This document shows positions 43,371 to 55,329 of a DNA stretch of 64,000 bases, piece by piece. The position numbers and the translations under genes were made by a program. Within the stretch, counting starts at the first letter, position 1, and every line of letters begins with the position of its first letter. Source of the stretch: an archaeon (GTDB lineage: Archaea; Thermoproteota; Thermoprotei_A; Marsarchaeales; Marsarchaeaceae); assembly GCA_021817005.1 (NCBI GenBank), contig JAKAWJ010000002.1, forward strand, positions 62,001-126,000, written 5' to 3'. The notes beneath the pieces were generated by a model. The model was given only the letters and a program-made list of their open reading frames with translations, searched no databases and was not told the DNA's origin.

Positions 43371-43538
43371 TTACAAGTCTTGAGACTCCTGTTCTTCCGC
43401 GTCCTGTCCAGTATCCGGCTCTAACTCGTATGCCGCTCTGAGCTCAATCCCTTTCAGAGCTTCCTCATCAACACGCTTCTTCTCTTTTTCGTCCAAGTTC
43501 TCTTCGATTTGCTTGTTCTTCGTTGCCTTTTTTTTCAT
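43371..43538 (-). CDS. small highly charged protein (55 aa), putative
   Basis: A short reading on the minus strand begins MKKKATKNKQIEENLDEKEK and ends EEQESQDL, with alternating lysine and glutamate suggesting a charged helix. GGTGAGGAG just upstream of the ATG at 43538 is a usable Shine-Dalgarno site, and an in-frame ATG also exists at 43550. It lies downstream of the 23S rRNA processing stem on the same strand. No family is recognised. The codon pattern looks genuine, but at this length the call is tentative. Confidence 0.4.
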   Translation of the reverse strand: MKKKATKNKQIEENLDEKEKKRVDEEALKGIELRAAYELEPDTGQDAEEQESQDL

Positions 43539-43572
43539 TCTCCTCACCATTCAGAGGGGACAATCCAACCGA

Positions 43573-43612
43573 GCCGCATGTATTCACCTTCAATTTCGCC
43601 CAGATCTGCATG
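43573..43612 (-). promoter_or_regulatory. 3' arm of the 23S rRNA processing stem
   Basis: The plus-strand segments 43573-43587 (GCCGCATGTATTCAC) and 43602-43612 (AGATCTGCATG) pair with 46701-46715 (GTGAACACATGCGGC) and 46675-46685 (CATACAGATCT). The gap between the two helices contains an internal GGCG/CGCC segment flanked by A-rich bulges, as expected for a bulge-helix-bulge cut by the splicing endonuclease. Confidence 0.7.
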
Positions 43613-46674
<3,062 letters not shown>

Positions 46675-46837
46675 CATACAGATCTAGTTTGGCGTTTCCA
46701 GTGAACACATGCGGCTTCATTGCAACAAACCTTTTGGCTGCTGCTCGCCCTTAGCCCGTAACGCTTCCGTAACGGACCGCACTCAGAATTTGTCTGTCAA
46801 CCACTTTACCGGCTCGACTTCCCGCCCAATCGCGGAC
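46675..46837 (-). other. 16S-23S spacer with two processing-stem arms
   Basis: The spacer is short and contains no tRNA-Ala. It carries the 5' arm of the 23S stem (46675-46685 and 46701-46715) and the 3' arm of the 16S stem (46792-46804 and 46816-46825). A small hairpin with CCGTTACGG/CCGTAACGG-like repeats (around 46755-46775) lies between them. Confidence 0.7.
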
Positions 46838-48325
<1,488 letters not shown>

Positions 48326-48368
48326 CTATTTGGTCGCTTACTTGATCCTTAAGTCATCGTGCGGTCGA

Positions 48369-48403
48369 GCGGGAAGTCTTGCCTTTCGGCGTGGTTGACA
48401 GAC
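48369..48403 (-). promoter_or_regulatory. 5' arm of the 16S rRNA processing stem
   Basis: Leader segments GCGGGAAGTC (48369-48378) and GTGGTTGACAGAC (48391-48403), read on the plus strand, are perfectly complementary to spacer segments GACTTCCCGC (46816-46825) and GTCTGTCAACCAC (46792-46804). The two helices enclose the whole 16S rRNA. The leader side also has a GCC-GAAA-GGC mini-hairpin between them. Confidence 0.75.
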
Positions 48404-48555
48404 GTCAGGCATGATCCTTTCGGGTCGCGCCTCCACAAGATTGCACCTTAATTGTACCCTTAGGCTGGAAGGCAACCAGTCACCGTGCGGCCAAAGCCTA
48501 ACTCCTTGGTTGCGCCGCCACCTAGGGCGTGCAAACCCCTTTTCTTCCTTACGCC

Positions 48556-48564
48556 AATATAAGC
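48556..48564 (-). promoter_or_regulatory. rRNA operon promoter TATA box
   Basis: On the minus strand GCTTATATT lies about 230 nt upstream of the 16S 5' end, with purine-rich GGAGAAGT before it as a possible BRE. It predicts a transcript start around 48533. Confidence 0.45.
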
Positions 48565-48732
48565 ACTTCTCCTTAGCTTCCTCCTCAAGTTCGGCGGAGA
48601 CTGCTCAGTGACTCCTCCTCTGCGCTATTCTTGACACGTACGCTAGCCAAGAGCCATTCCAACTAATGCAACAATGGGCTCGTCCGCAAGAAATCTAGCG
48701 ATGGTGATTCGGTATTGTCAAGTTCGAAATAG

Positions 48733-48820
48733 TGGGCCCGGAGGGATTCGAACCCTCGACCTCCCGGTATCTGAGGTACTCATATCAGCCGAGCGCTCTA
48801 CCAAGCTGAGCTACGGGCCC
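48733..48820 (-). tRNA. tRNA-Ile (anticodon GAU) with 14-nt intron
   Basis: The minus strand gives acceptor GGGCCCG/CGGGCCC with discriminator A and D-arm GCTCAGCTTGGTAGAGC. The anticodon stem CTCGG pairs with CCGGG and the loop CTGATA/A is restored by removing a 14-nt intron (TGAGTACCTCAGAT) at position 37/38. The T-arm GAGGGTTCGAATCCCTC is canonical. The mature length is 74 nt. The tetranucleotide GATA on both sides of the intron leaves the exact cut ambiguous by sequence alone. Confidence 0.92.
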
Positions 48821-48951
48821 CAGAGTCCGAATGCGCCTTTGCATGAATTTAAACGTTCGGCATCACAAAGGCTTGAGACTCAAAATACGGGCTAGACTAT
48901 TTTAACGAATCCTAATATTATCCCCGACTTAGCTCTCCTCGGTACGCGGCC

Positions 48952-49254
48952 TTGGTTGATTCGCTGCGACGAAACTTAATCTATGTTGCTTGTGCGCTCG
49001 CCGCTGGTGGTGTTCTGCACTTTCTGTCCGTGTGGGTTTATCCGCATACCATCCTGAACGCTTACTCACGAAGCGAGATAGTCTACTATCCGTTCTATTT
49101 TATAAGAGAAACCTACTACGGAAGCAGCTCAGTTCCACTAAGTGGGCCGCCTGAGCTCGATTTTTTACAGGTCATCGCCGCGATGTGTGCAATATATCTT
49201 GCCATAAGAATTCTGTTTACCCGACCGCGCTCGGCGACGCCAAGGAAAATCTAG
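48952..49254 (+). CDS. small membrane protein, unknown
   Basis: A 100-residue reading starting with TTG. It has a hydrophobic segment at about 9-30 (LIYVACALAAGGVLHFLSVW), a polar Tyr-rich middle (SEIVYYPFYFIRETYYGSSS) and a second hydrophobic segment at about 72-88 (FLQVIAAMCAIYLAIRILF), with a basic tail. No family is recognised. It lies between two tRNAs. A weak A/T-rich element (CTAATATTATC) lies about 35 nt upstream. Confidence 0.5.
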   Translation: MVDSLRRNLIYVACALAAGGVLHFLSVWVYPHTILNAYSRSEIVYYPFYFIRETYYGSSSVPLSGPPELDFLQVIAAMCAIYLAIRILFTRPRSATPRKI

Positions 49255-49428
49255 CAGATATTACTCTGAGCTGGTTCGATAAGCACACCGGTAGGCGGCA
49301 CAAACCGATAAGATCGTGTCCTTTGCGGCTCCTTTGCCGCACGCTCAGTTCGCTATGTTGATCCTGCAGAATTGGGCACCAATGTTGTGACATCTTAATA
49401 GATGGCACACGTAATCACACATATTGTC

Positions 49429-49501
49429 GGGCTGGTAGCTCAGTTGGCAGAGCGTCCGCCTCGCACGCGGAAGGTCGCGGGTTCGAATCCCGCCCAGTCC
49501 A
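49429..49501 (+). tRNA. tRNA-Ala (anticodon CGC)
   Basis: A plus-strand cloverleaf with acceptor GGGCTGG/CCAGTCC, discriminator A, anticodon loop CTCGCAC (CGC) and T-arm GCGGGTTCGAATCCCGC. There is no intron and no encoded CCA. It is nearly identical to tRNA-Ala(UGC) at 473-545: one change in the D-loop, one in the anticodon and one in the T-loop. Confidence 0.97.
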
Positions 49502-49513
49502 ATGTCACTTAGA

Positions 49514-50224
49514 TCAAGTAGGCTGCTTGGGTTTCAAACGTTTCAAATCTAACAACAAGAGTAAAAAATTGATGTATTCGCGGAGGCTGAGCTTGCTTTT
49601 CCCAGATTTTCTCCCCACAAAAATATAAGGCACCTCGCAAACCGTTGAGTAGCTCGCTCTAACCAAAATCTCAATCAAAATCTTGTAGCCCCTTGGTCTA
49701 AACTCCACGTTCTTTAGGATAGAGCGACGGAACCCAAAGTATCCCGAGAGCGGGTCAGAGGTTGATTTCGACGCAGGTAAGATAATATAACACAGTTCCT
49801 TTGCCCCCCAAGACACGAATTTTCTAAAGGTAGACCACCCTTTTGTACCTCCGGCTTGGGTGTTCCTCGAAGCCACTACGAGATCACAGCCCAGCATTAG
49901 TTTCTCCCCTATCGACGGAAGGACCTCCGGCGGGTGCTGTAGGTCCGCGTCCATAACAATTATGAGCTCAGAAAGCGCTCTACTGGTTCCCAAGAGCACA
50001 GCCGAGCCCAATCCAAGCTTCCCTTTCCTGGAGGCCACTCTTACGTTTGATCTGTCCTTTGCCACTCTTTCTATTTCTTCCTTCGTTCCGTCTGGACTGT
50101 CGTCATCAACAAATAGTACCTCATAGCTCATACTTGAAAGAGCGCTGGCGATTCCTGCAATTAGGGGTCGGACGTTCTCCTTTTCGTTGAAAGTTGGAAT
50201 TACTATCGATATCAGGGGACACAT
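49514..50224 (-). CDS. family 2 glycosyltransferase, dolichol-phosphate mannosyltransferase-like
   Basis: A 236-residue soluble GT-A enzyme. ISIVIPTFNEKENVRPLI, VLFVDDDSPDGTKEEIE and IVMDADLQHPPEVL are the DPM1-type donor and metal motifs. DPLSGYFGFRRS and GYKILIEILVRA form the acceptor side. It ends without a membrane anchor, as in archaeal and human DPM1. It probably transfers mannose or glucose to a polyprenyl phosphate for glycosylation. It stands between tRNA-Ala and RNase P RNA. Confidence 0.88.
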   Translation of the reverse strand: MCPLISIVIPTFNEKENVRPLIAGIASALSSMSYEVLFVDDDSPDGTKEEIERVAKDRSNVRVASRKGKLGLGSAVLLGTSRALSELIIVMDADLQHPPEVLPSIGEKLMLGCDLVVASRNTQAGGTKGWSTFRKFVSWGAKELCYIILPASKSTSDPLSGYFGFRRSILKNVEFRPRGYKILIEILVRASYSTVCEVPYIFVGRKSGKSKLSLREYINFLLLLLDLKRLKPKQPT

Positions 50225-50297
50225 TTCTTGCTCTTTTGTGACGCTGCATTGACCTCCCTAGTCTGGGCGCGAGGGTCAACCTGTTTGGGGAAGTAAG

Positions 50298-50309
50298 AAT
50301 TAATTAAGC
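50298..50309 (+). promoter_or_regulatory. A/T box upstream of RNase P RNA
   Basis: AATTAATTAAGC lies about 20 nt before the predicted 5' end of the RNA and is the only clear A/T-rich element in the interval, so it is the likely promoter. Confidence 0.4.
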
Positions 50310-50322
50310 TTCCGGTTTGTTA

Positions 50323-50625
50323 GGGGGCGTGGCGAGCCACTGGACTGCTACCGGACCTTAGGGTCTGAGGACGCTCCGCCCACTATGTGGGGACGCGGTC
50401 CGAACGGACGCGGGGAGACCTGAGCCTCTGGCACAGAAACGAGACCCCCACCATACAGGATGACTAGGAGCGAAAAGCGAGGACTATGGTGGGGCGATGA
50501 AACGGTCAAGTCGCGTGGTGCAAGGGAGAACGCGTCCATGACGCCCACAGGAGACGCGGGTTTCCCGCTCAGCAAGATGCAGTCTAAAACTCAAGGCGGG
50601 CTACCGGTGGCACGCCACGTCTCCT
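50323..50625 (+). ncRNA. rnpB: RNase P RNA
   Basis: A structured GC-rich RNA of about 300 nt. P1 pairs GGGGCGTGGC (50324) with GCCACGTCTCC (50614) through one bulge. P2 pairs GCCACTGG (50335-50342) with CCGGTGGC (50604-50611). Conserved elements appear in order: GAGGACGCTCC (CR-I/P4 5' strand, near 50369), ACAGAAACGAGACC (CR-II/III, near 50431) and CTAAAACTCAAGGCGGGCTA (CR-V region, near 50583). CCGCC and GGCGG can form P5. The RNA is the catalytic part of the enzyme that matures tRNA 5' ends. The ends are uncertain by a few nt. Protein readings through this region are spurious. Confidence 0.88.
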
Positions 50626-50686
50626 TCTCTGAATCTGCTCGCTGGTTAACTTTATATGCGCTCTTCTCATTTCGCAGAAGATACAC

Positions 50687-50929
50687 TTGACTTCAGCATA
50701 CGTGTTAATAAATACCGAAATAGGCAGCGAGGAAGAAGTTCTTAAGGAGCTCAAGCAAATACCGCTGGTTAAAGAAGCGCATCTGGTGTACGGCGTTTAC
50801 GACATAGTCGCGCTAGTCGAGGCCCCCGACCTTGATAAGTTAAAAGAGGCGGTGACCTGGAAGGTCAGGAAGCTCGATAAGGTGAGGTCAACTCTTACAA
50901 TGATCATAGTTGAGAGAGGAGGTAAGTAA
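50687..50929 (+). CDS. stand-alone Lrp/AsnC ligand-binding (RAM) domain protein
   Basis: An 80-residue RAM domain without a helix-turn-helix: TSAYVLINTEIGSEEEVLKELKQI, then EAHLVYGVYDIVALVEAPDLDKL and TLTMIIVE. Such domains sense amino acids as oligomers. The start is TTG; TTTATATGC at 50651-50659 lies about 30 nt upstream, at leaderless spacing. The end overlaps tiaS by 20 bp, so both share a transcript, but a functional link is not evident. Confidence 0.88.
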   Translation: MTSAYVLINTEIGSEEEVLKELKQIPLVKEAHLVYGVYDIVALVEAPDLDKLKEAVTWKVRKLDKVRSTLTMIIVERGGK

Positions 50930-52247
50930 GGATACCTCCGGCCCTGACCTCGCTCGCGCGCTTTACCACGTAGGCATCGATGACACTGATGATCAGGGTG
51001 GAGGGTGCACCACATATTCTGCTTATAAAGCAATCAAGGAGTTGCTGGCTAATGGCCTAGATGTTGTTGATTTCCCGCGGCTGCTGCGATTAGACCCAAA
51101 TGTTCCCTGGAAGACTCGAGGGAATGCGGCAGTTGGTTTCTCTGTTCTCGGAGACAAACAGCGGATCATTGAAATAGTACAGGCTTGCTTGCGCGAATCC
51201 ACCAGGGGACTGCACTCGAACCCGGGCTTAGTCATCACAAACCGTTCTCAGCGGGTGAAAATCCGGTCCGTATTCTCAGGAGCAGTGTCTCGGCTTCTGA
51301 ATCCATTTGAATCGTTCGAAGTCTTGTCTAGGAGTGGCGCAGTTGTCTATGGAAAAAGGAGAAGGAGTTTGATTGGAGCGGCGGCGGCGGCCTGTAACCT
51401 TCTACTTGTGGGGGATTATAGCTATGAGCTCATTACTTATCGGAGGTCAGAACTAATTGGCACCGCAAGAAGAATCTCTGGGTCCAGCGTTGCCAGCATG
51501 GATATAGAATTTCACGATGCCACCTTTAACAATCTTTTTGGATTCATGCAGTGCGTCGCTCCGCACGGTTCCGACCCGGTGCTCTTTGGACTGCGCGGAG
51601 AAGACCCACGCTCGCTGATTCGCGCAATGTCTTTGATTCGGTCGGAAGCTCCTAGCGGATGGGCAGTCTTCGTAACTAATCAGGGTACAGATAATCACTA
51701 TCAGGACATGCCCTTGAAGTCTTCCCGTCTGGGTGATTCGCTGTCGCTCCGTGGTTCGGTCGCGGGCTTCCCTCGCGTGCTAAAGGGAGGCCATCTGACA
51801 GTCGAATTGGACTCTGACGGAGGAAAAATCACCGCTGTGGCGTTTCGAGAGAGCGGCGTCGTGCGTGATGCGGTCGCCGGACTTTCCCCGGGAGATGAAG
51901 TCATGGTTATGGGGGGAGTTAAGATGCAGTTACCGCTGTCACTAAACATTGAGAAACTTAAGATACTAAGAACGGTCCCTAGAGCGATTCTGAGAAACCC
52001 CGTTTGCCGCCTTTGTGGTAAGAGGACCAAAAGCGCGGGGAGGGGCCAAGGCGTTCGGTGCGAGACCTGCGACACAGATTACAGAGATTCTCAGGGTGTG
52101 GCGGTGTTCGTTTCCCAGGGACTCCCCCCCGGCCTCTACTTGCCTCCTAGTTCTTCGATCGGCCACCTAACGAAACCTCTCGCGCGTTATGGCCGAGAGA
52201 AAAGAGAGAGAGAATTCCGCCTGCGCCGGTTTTCCTTCTTAAATTAG
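50910..52247 (+). CDS. tiaS: tRNA(Ile2) 2-agmatinylcytidine synthetase TiaS
   Basis: A 445-residue TiaS, which attaches agmatine to C34 of tRNA-Ile(CAU) so that it reads AUA. The N-terminal kinase-like motif is HVGIDDTDDQGGGCTTY. NAAVGFSV and RAIQ-like blocks follow, then an OB fold (LPLSLNIEKLKILR) and a C-terminal zinc ribbon CRLCGKRTKSAGRGQGVRCETC. The start is TTG, overlapping the RAM gene. There is no other in-frame start before the GIDDTD motif. Confidence 0.93.
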   Translation: MREEVSKDTSGPDLARALYHVGIDDTDDQGGGCTTYSAYKAIKELLANGLDVVDFPRLLRLDPNVPWKTRGNAAVGFSVLGDKQRIIEIVQACLRESTRGLHSNPGLVITNRSQRVKIRSVFSGAVSRLLNPFESFEVLSRSGAVVYGKRRRSLIGAAAAACNLLLVGDYSYELITYRRSELIGTARRISGSSVASMDIEFHDATFNNLFGFMQCVAPHGSDPVLFGLRGEDPRSLIRAMSLIRSEAPSGWAVFVTNQGTDNHYQDMPLKSSRLGDSLSLRGSVAGFPRVLKGGHLTVELDSDGGKITAVAFRESGVVRDAVAGLSPGDEVMVMGGVKMQLPLSLNIEKLKILRTVPRAILRNPVCRLCGKRTKSAGRGQGVRCETCDTDYRDSQGVAVFVSQGLPPGLYLPPSSSIGHLTKPLARYGREKREREFRLRRFSFLN

Positions 52248-53608
52248 TCATGGGCAGCTACCCCTTCCCCTTCTATAGACTTCAGCTCTTGCTCGAGGAG
52301 CTCAATTGCGCAGTCAATATGGCCTTTTTGGACTATGAGTGGGGGGGCGAATCTGAGAACAGACCTTCCGCACCCGATTATAGCAAGTCCGCGTTTCCAG
52401 GATCTTAAGAGTAATTCCCCAAGCTCTTTGTCTGCTGGCTCTTTGCTCTTTGGGTCACGGACTAGCTCGACACCAATCATGAGACCCCTGCCACGAACAT
52501 CACCAATTAGGGAGAAGCGGTCTTGCAGCTCAACCAGCCGTTGTTTAAGGTAATCGCCGACATCAGTTACGTGTTTCAGGATCTCAAGTTCCTTGATTTG
52601 ATCCAATACCGCGTTCGCCGCTGCGCATGCAACCGGATTCCCGCCAAAAGTGCTCGCGTGAGATCCGGGTTCGAGACCCATCAGATCATCCCGCCCAAGG
52701 AGTACTCCCAGAGGCAGTCCGCCAGCAAGTGCCTTGGCCATAGATATATAGTCTGGTTTGACACCATAATGCTCGACTGCAAACCATTTTCCGGTCCTAC
52801 CGACGCCGGATTGAACCTCGTCCATTCCCAAAGGTATCCCGTTCACATCCAATAGTCTCTTTAGCTTGACAAAGTATCCCTCCGGTGCAGGGACATACCC
52901 TCCTTCACCCTGAATTGCCTCTGCTAGAAATAGTGCGGTTTCGTCAGCTGGGAGGTATTTGTCAAAAAGCTGCTCCTGAATATAATCGACGCAATACGTG
53001 CCGCATGATTCGGGTTCCAAGGAAAAGGGACATCGGTAGCAGTAAGGAAACGGCACGTGTTCCACCCCTGGCAGGAGCGGGCCAAACCCTCTTCTTTGCA
53101 CGGGTTTACTGGCGGTTAACGACACTGCTCCCAGGGTTCTACCATGGAAGGAACCGGTGAAGGCCAGAACGTAGGGGCGCTTTGTACTCCACCGCGCCGC
53201 CTTAATCATGGCTTCGTTTGCTTCCGCGCCACTGTTCCCGAAAAAGGCTTTCGTCTTTTGTCCTTGCGGCGCGATCTGCGAGAGTTTCTCGGCTAACGCA
53301 ACTGCAGGCTCATATAGAAAATCAGTAAACGAGTAGTGGGTCATTTTTTTAGCCTGGGAAATGATAGCCTTCGTGACTCGCGGGTCAGAATGACCCAGCG
53401 CCATTACGGCTATACCGGCATTAAAGTCAAGGTATTTGTTCCCGTCTTTGTCGTAAACGAACATGCCTTTTCCTCTGTCTGCGACCATTGGATACCAACG
53501 AGCGAACGACTGCATAACGTACCTTCGATCCTGGGAAATCACCTTCTTTGCTGCTGGTCCGGGTGGTTCAACGTTTATTTCGGGCCAAAACCGCTTATTG
53601 TTTGACAA
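52244..53608 (-). CDS. class III PLP-dependent aminotransferase (GabT/ArgD-like or amino-acid racemase)
   Basis: A 454-residue fold type I PLP enzyme. FFGNSGAEANEAMIKAAR, TGSFHGRT, LDVNGIPLGMDEVQSGVGRTG and the PLP lysine in ISMAKALAGGLPLG are intact. The cysteine-rich insert YCYRCPFSLEPESCGTYCVDY is characteristic of the Pyrococcus/Thermococcus ornithine aminotransferase and broad-specificity amino-acid racemase group. The substrate cannot be fixed from motifs. It converges with tiaS, overlapping by 4 bp. Confidence 0.85.
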   Translation of the reverse strand: MSNNKRFWPEINVEPPGPAAKKVISQDRRYVMQSFARWYPMVADRGKGMFVYDKDGNKYLDFNAGIAVMALGHSDPRVTKAIISQAKKMTHYSFTDFLYEPAVALAEKLSQIAPQGQKTKAFFGNSGAEANEAMIKAARWSTKRPYVLAFTGSFHGRTLGAVSLTASKPVQRRGFGPLLPGVEHVPFPYCYRCPFSLEPESCGTYCVDYIQEQLFDKYLPADETALFLAEAIQGEGGYVPAPEGYFVKLKRLLDVNGIPLGMDEVQSGVGRTGKWFAVEHYGVKPDYISMAKALAGGLPLGVLLGRDDLMGLEPGSHASTFGGNPVACAAANAVLDQIKELEILKHVTDVGDYLKQRLVELQDRFSLIGDVRGRGLMIGVELVRDPKSKEPADKELGELLLRSWKRGLAIIGCGRSVLRFAPPLIVQKGHIDCAIELLEQELKSIEGEGVAAHD

Positions 53609-53943
53609 TTGGGCTTTAAGGGGATCGTGTCGCTCTCACAAAAGGCTTCCTTACTGTTCTGCAACCGACAAGACGCAGGTTTGCCGGAAGGAGGAAAGGG
53701 GTTAGAGGCTACTGCTCCCTTAATTCGCACGCAGATGAAATAGAAATCTAGAGGAACGGGACAGTTGGCTTTCGGGAGCCAAAAAACAGCAGCACAGTCT
53801 GTCGGGGGAAGCGGGGATATTACGCGGTGGCTCAAGGAAGCGTTCGCGCCACTTCGTTCATGCTGTCGGGTGACGGTCCCTGCCCGACCAACGCTTAAAA
53901 GGCGCTGGGCAACGCGTCCTTCAGACGGGTCTGGGGCTAGCGC
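53609..53943. other. intergenic stretch upstream of initiator tRNA
   Basis: No gene is supported. GCTTAAAAGG at 53894-53903 lies about 45 nt before tRNA-Met and may be its promoter. A GGTTTGCCGGAAGGAGG segment near 53680 recalls the SRP RNA tetraloop, but no surrounding S-domain fold could be made. Confidence 0.4.
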
Positions 53944-54018
53944 AGCGGGGTAGGGGAGCCTGGTTACCCCGCCGGGCTCATAACCCGGAGGTCGATGGTT
54001 CAAATCCATCCCCCGCTA
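53944..54018 (+). tRNA. initiator tRNA-Met (anticodon CAU)
   Basis: A 75-nt tRNA with acceptor AGCGGGG/CCCCGCT, which begins with an A1:U72 pair, and anticodon stem CCGGG/CCCGG with the three G:C pairs of initiators around loop CTCATAA. The T-arm GATGGTTCAAATCCATC keeps the AUC-type loop sequence (TTCAAAT). There is no intron. Confidence 0.95.
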
Positions 54019-54933
54019 TGCCCTATGGTGTACCAGTGCTGGTAATGGCCCCATAGTCGCCGCGTTGGGATAGTCGGGCCCGAACCGGAAGTCCAAAGAA
54101 ACGACTTATATCGGCGCCAGTCTCGTCGGATGCGGGGTGGATGCCTGTTTCCGTCAGTGCGGTAGCAAACCTTGGGGCTGTGGTTTCGCTTATATGGTCC
54201 AACAAGCAGTCATGGTGAGTAGCCAGAAATAAGCTGGTGGTCGGAATGCGAAGCGCTCGAGGGCTCTTACATTTGGTAAGTCGGTGGGTGACTATTGCGG
54301 GGGGGCGTGGTCATGTTTGTTTTTATTGCCCTAGGTAGTTACTTGTCCTCCACGCCCGCTATACCGGATTCATGCCTTCTTGGACCGTTCCGCCCATAGT
54401 ATTCGGGCTAATCTACACATGCGTTGGTTTCGCTCTCTACTTGGTCGGACCTACGCCCGAGCCGACAGGCGAAACGGACGATTGAACCGTGTAAAACGAG
54501 ATATACAACTAGCCCTCGCCATCACATGCGGTTCCCACCCTATCAGGCGCAGCGCCCCGTCGTTGATTGAATCAAATCTTGACACCTGGCTGCGATTTGT
54601 CGGGTGCCTCTTGCGGACATATGGGGCAGTTTCTGGCCGGGACCCCCCTTCTTCCTATGGAGATTATTAGACACTGAGCGAACCGCCTTCGCGGGGTTTG
54701 TGGTTTATGTATGTTCCGAGCTGGAGTTGAAGAGTAGGGGTGGGCGTGGTGCCCTGCGGAAGCTTGTTATTAACAGTTAAACTAGATAACAGTTGAACCC
54801 CTCGCCTTCCACTGCAACAACTCGAAAAACAGGTAAACTGGTATCTACAGCCAAGCGTCAGCATCCGAAGGACACAGCTAAACACAATATCTTATAAACA
54901 AGACAGAGTAACCAGCGGTTGCGGGGTTAATTC
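54019..54933. other. 0.9 kb gap with strong hairpins, possible structured RNA
   Basis: The longest stretch without a recognised gene. Just after the tRNA, CTATGG (54023-54028) pairs with CCATAG (54051-54056) around an inner TACCAG-TG-CTGGTA hairpin. Further on, GGGCGTGG near 54303 pairs with CCACGCCC near 54352 across a T-rich loop. A 96-codon reading at 54380-54670 is Arg-rich and not family-like, so I do not call it. CTTATAAAC at 54892-54900 is the likely promoter of the next gene. Confidence 0.5.
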
Positions 54934-55329
54934 TTGAGGCGGTTCAGGGCGGAGTATGTGGATTCCAACGGAAATAAAGTGACCATTTCGCTTGAAGGGC
55001 AATTTACTAGGGAGCGCATCCAGAGACTTGTAGACACGATCACAGGTGTGGCCGACGCGACTGAGTTTGCCCGCCACGAACCGAGATTAGACTCTAACAC
55101 GGTTTTCGGGAAACTTGCTTTGCTGATCGAAGAATTTTCCCCAGATGAATGGGTCGGGTCGGCGCTTATTCGAGACGCCTATAATAAAAGATACGGGAAG
55201 GATATTCCCCAACCCGTAGTTTCCACATATTTATCCCGCCTCATGCGCGCCGGACTCGTGGAGAGGAAAGGAGGACGCGCAAACATTGTGTATCGACCCG
55301 TTAAATCGCAGCCAAGACAATCCCAGTGA
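54934..55329 (+). CDS. winged-helix-type protein, unknown
   Basis: A 131-residue protein. The N-terminal third reads as a small beta domain (FRAEYVDSNGNKVTISLEGQ). The C-terminal half is a probable winged helix: FSPDEWVGSALIRDAYNKRY, PQPVVSTYLSRLMRAGLVERKG and the wing ANIVYRPV. It could be a DNA-binding regulator. The TTG start lies about 38 nt from a TATA box. The 3' end overlaps the convergent DUF2070 gene by 29 bp. Confidence 0.65.
   Translation: MRRFRAEYVDSNGNKVTISLEGQFTRERIQRLVDTITGVADATEFARHEPRLDSNTVFGKLALLIEEFSPDEWVGSALIRDAYNKRYGKDIPQPVVSTYLSRLMRAGLVERKGGRANIVYRPVKSQPRQSQ

Noticed and set aside
50348-50690. Two overlapping protein readings
   Set aside because: They cover the RNase P RNA, which explains the conserved GC-rich structure better.
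53640-53720. A possible SRP RNA (GCCGGAAGGAGG)
   Set aside because: The tetraloop-like piece stands alone; I could not build the S-domain helices or the long helix 5 around it.
53575-54009. A 144-codon minus-strand reading
   Set aside because: It begins MDLNHRPPGYEPGGVTRLP, the translation of the initiator tRNA complement, and lacks a promoter.
54380-54670. A 96-codon plus-strand reading rich in arginine
   Set aside because: No family resemblance, no promoter at good spacing, and composition unlike neighbouring genes.
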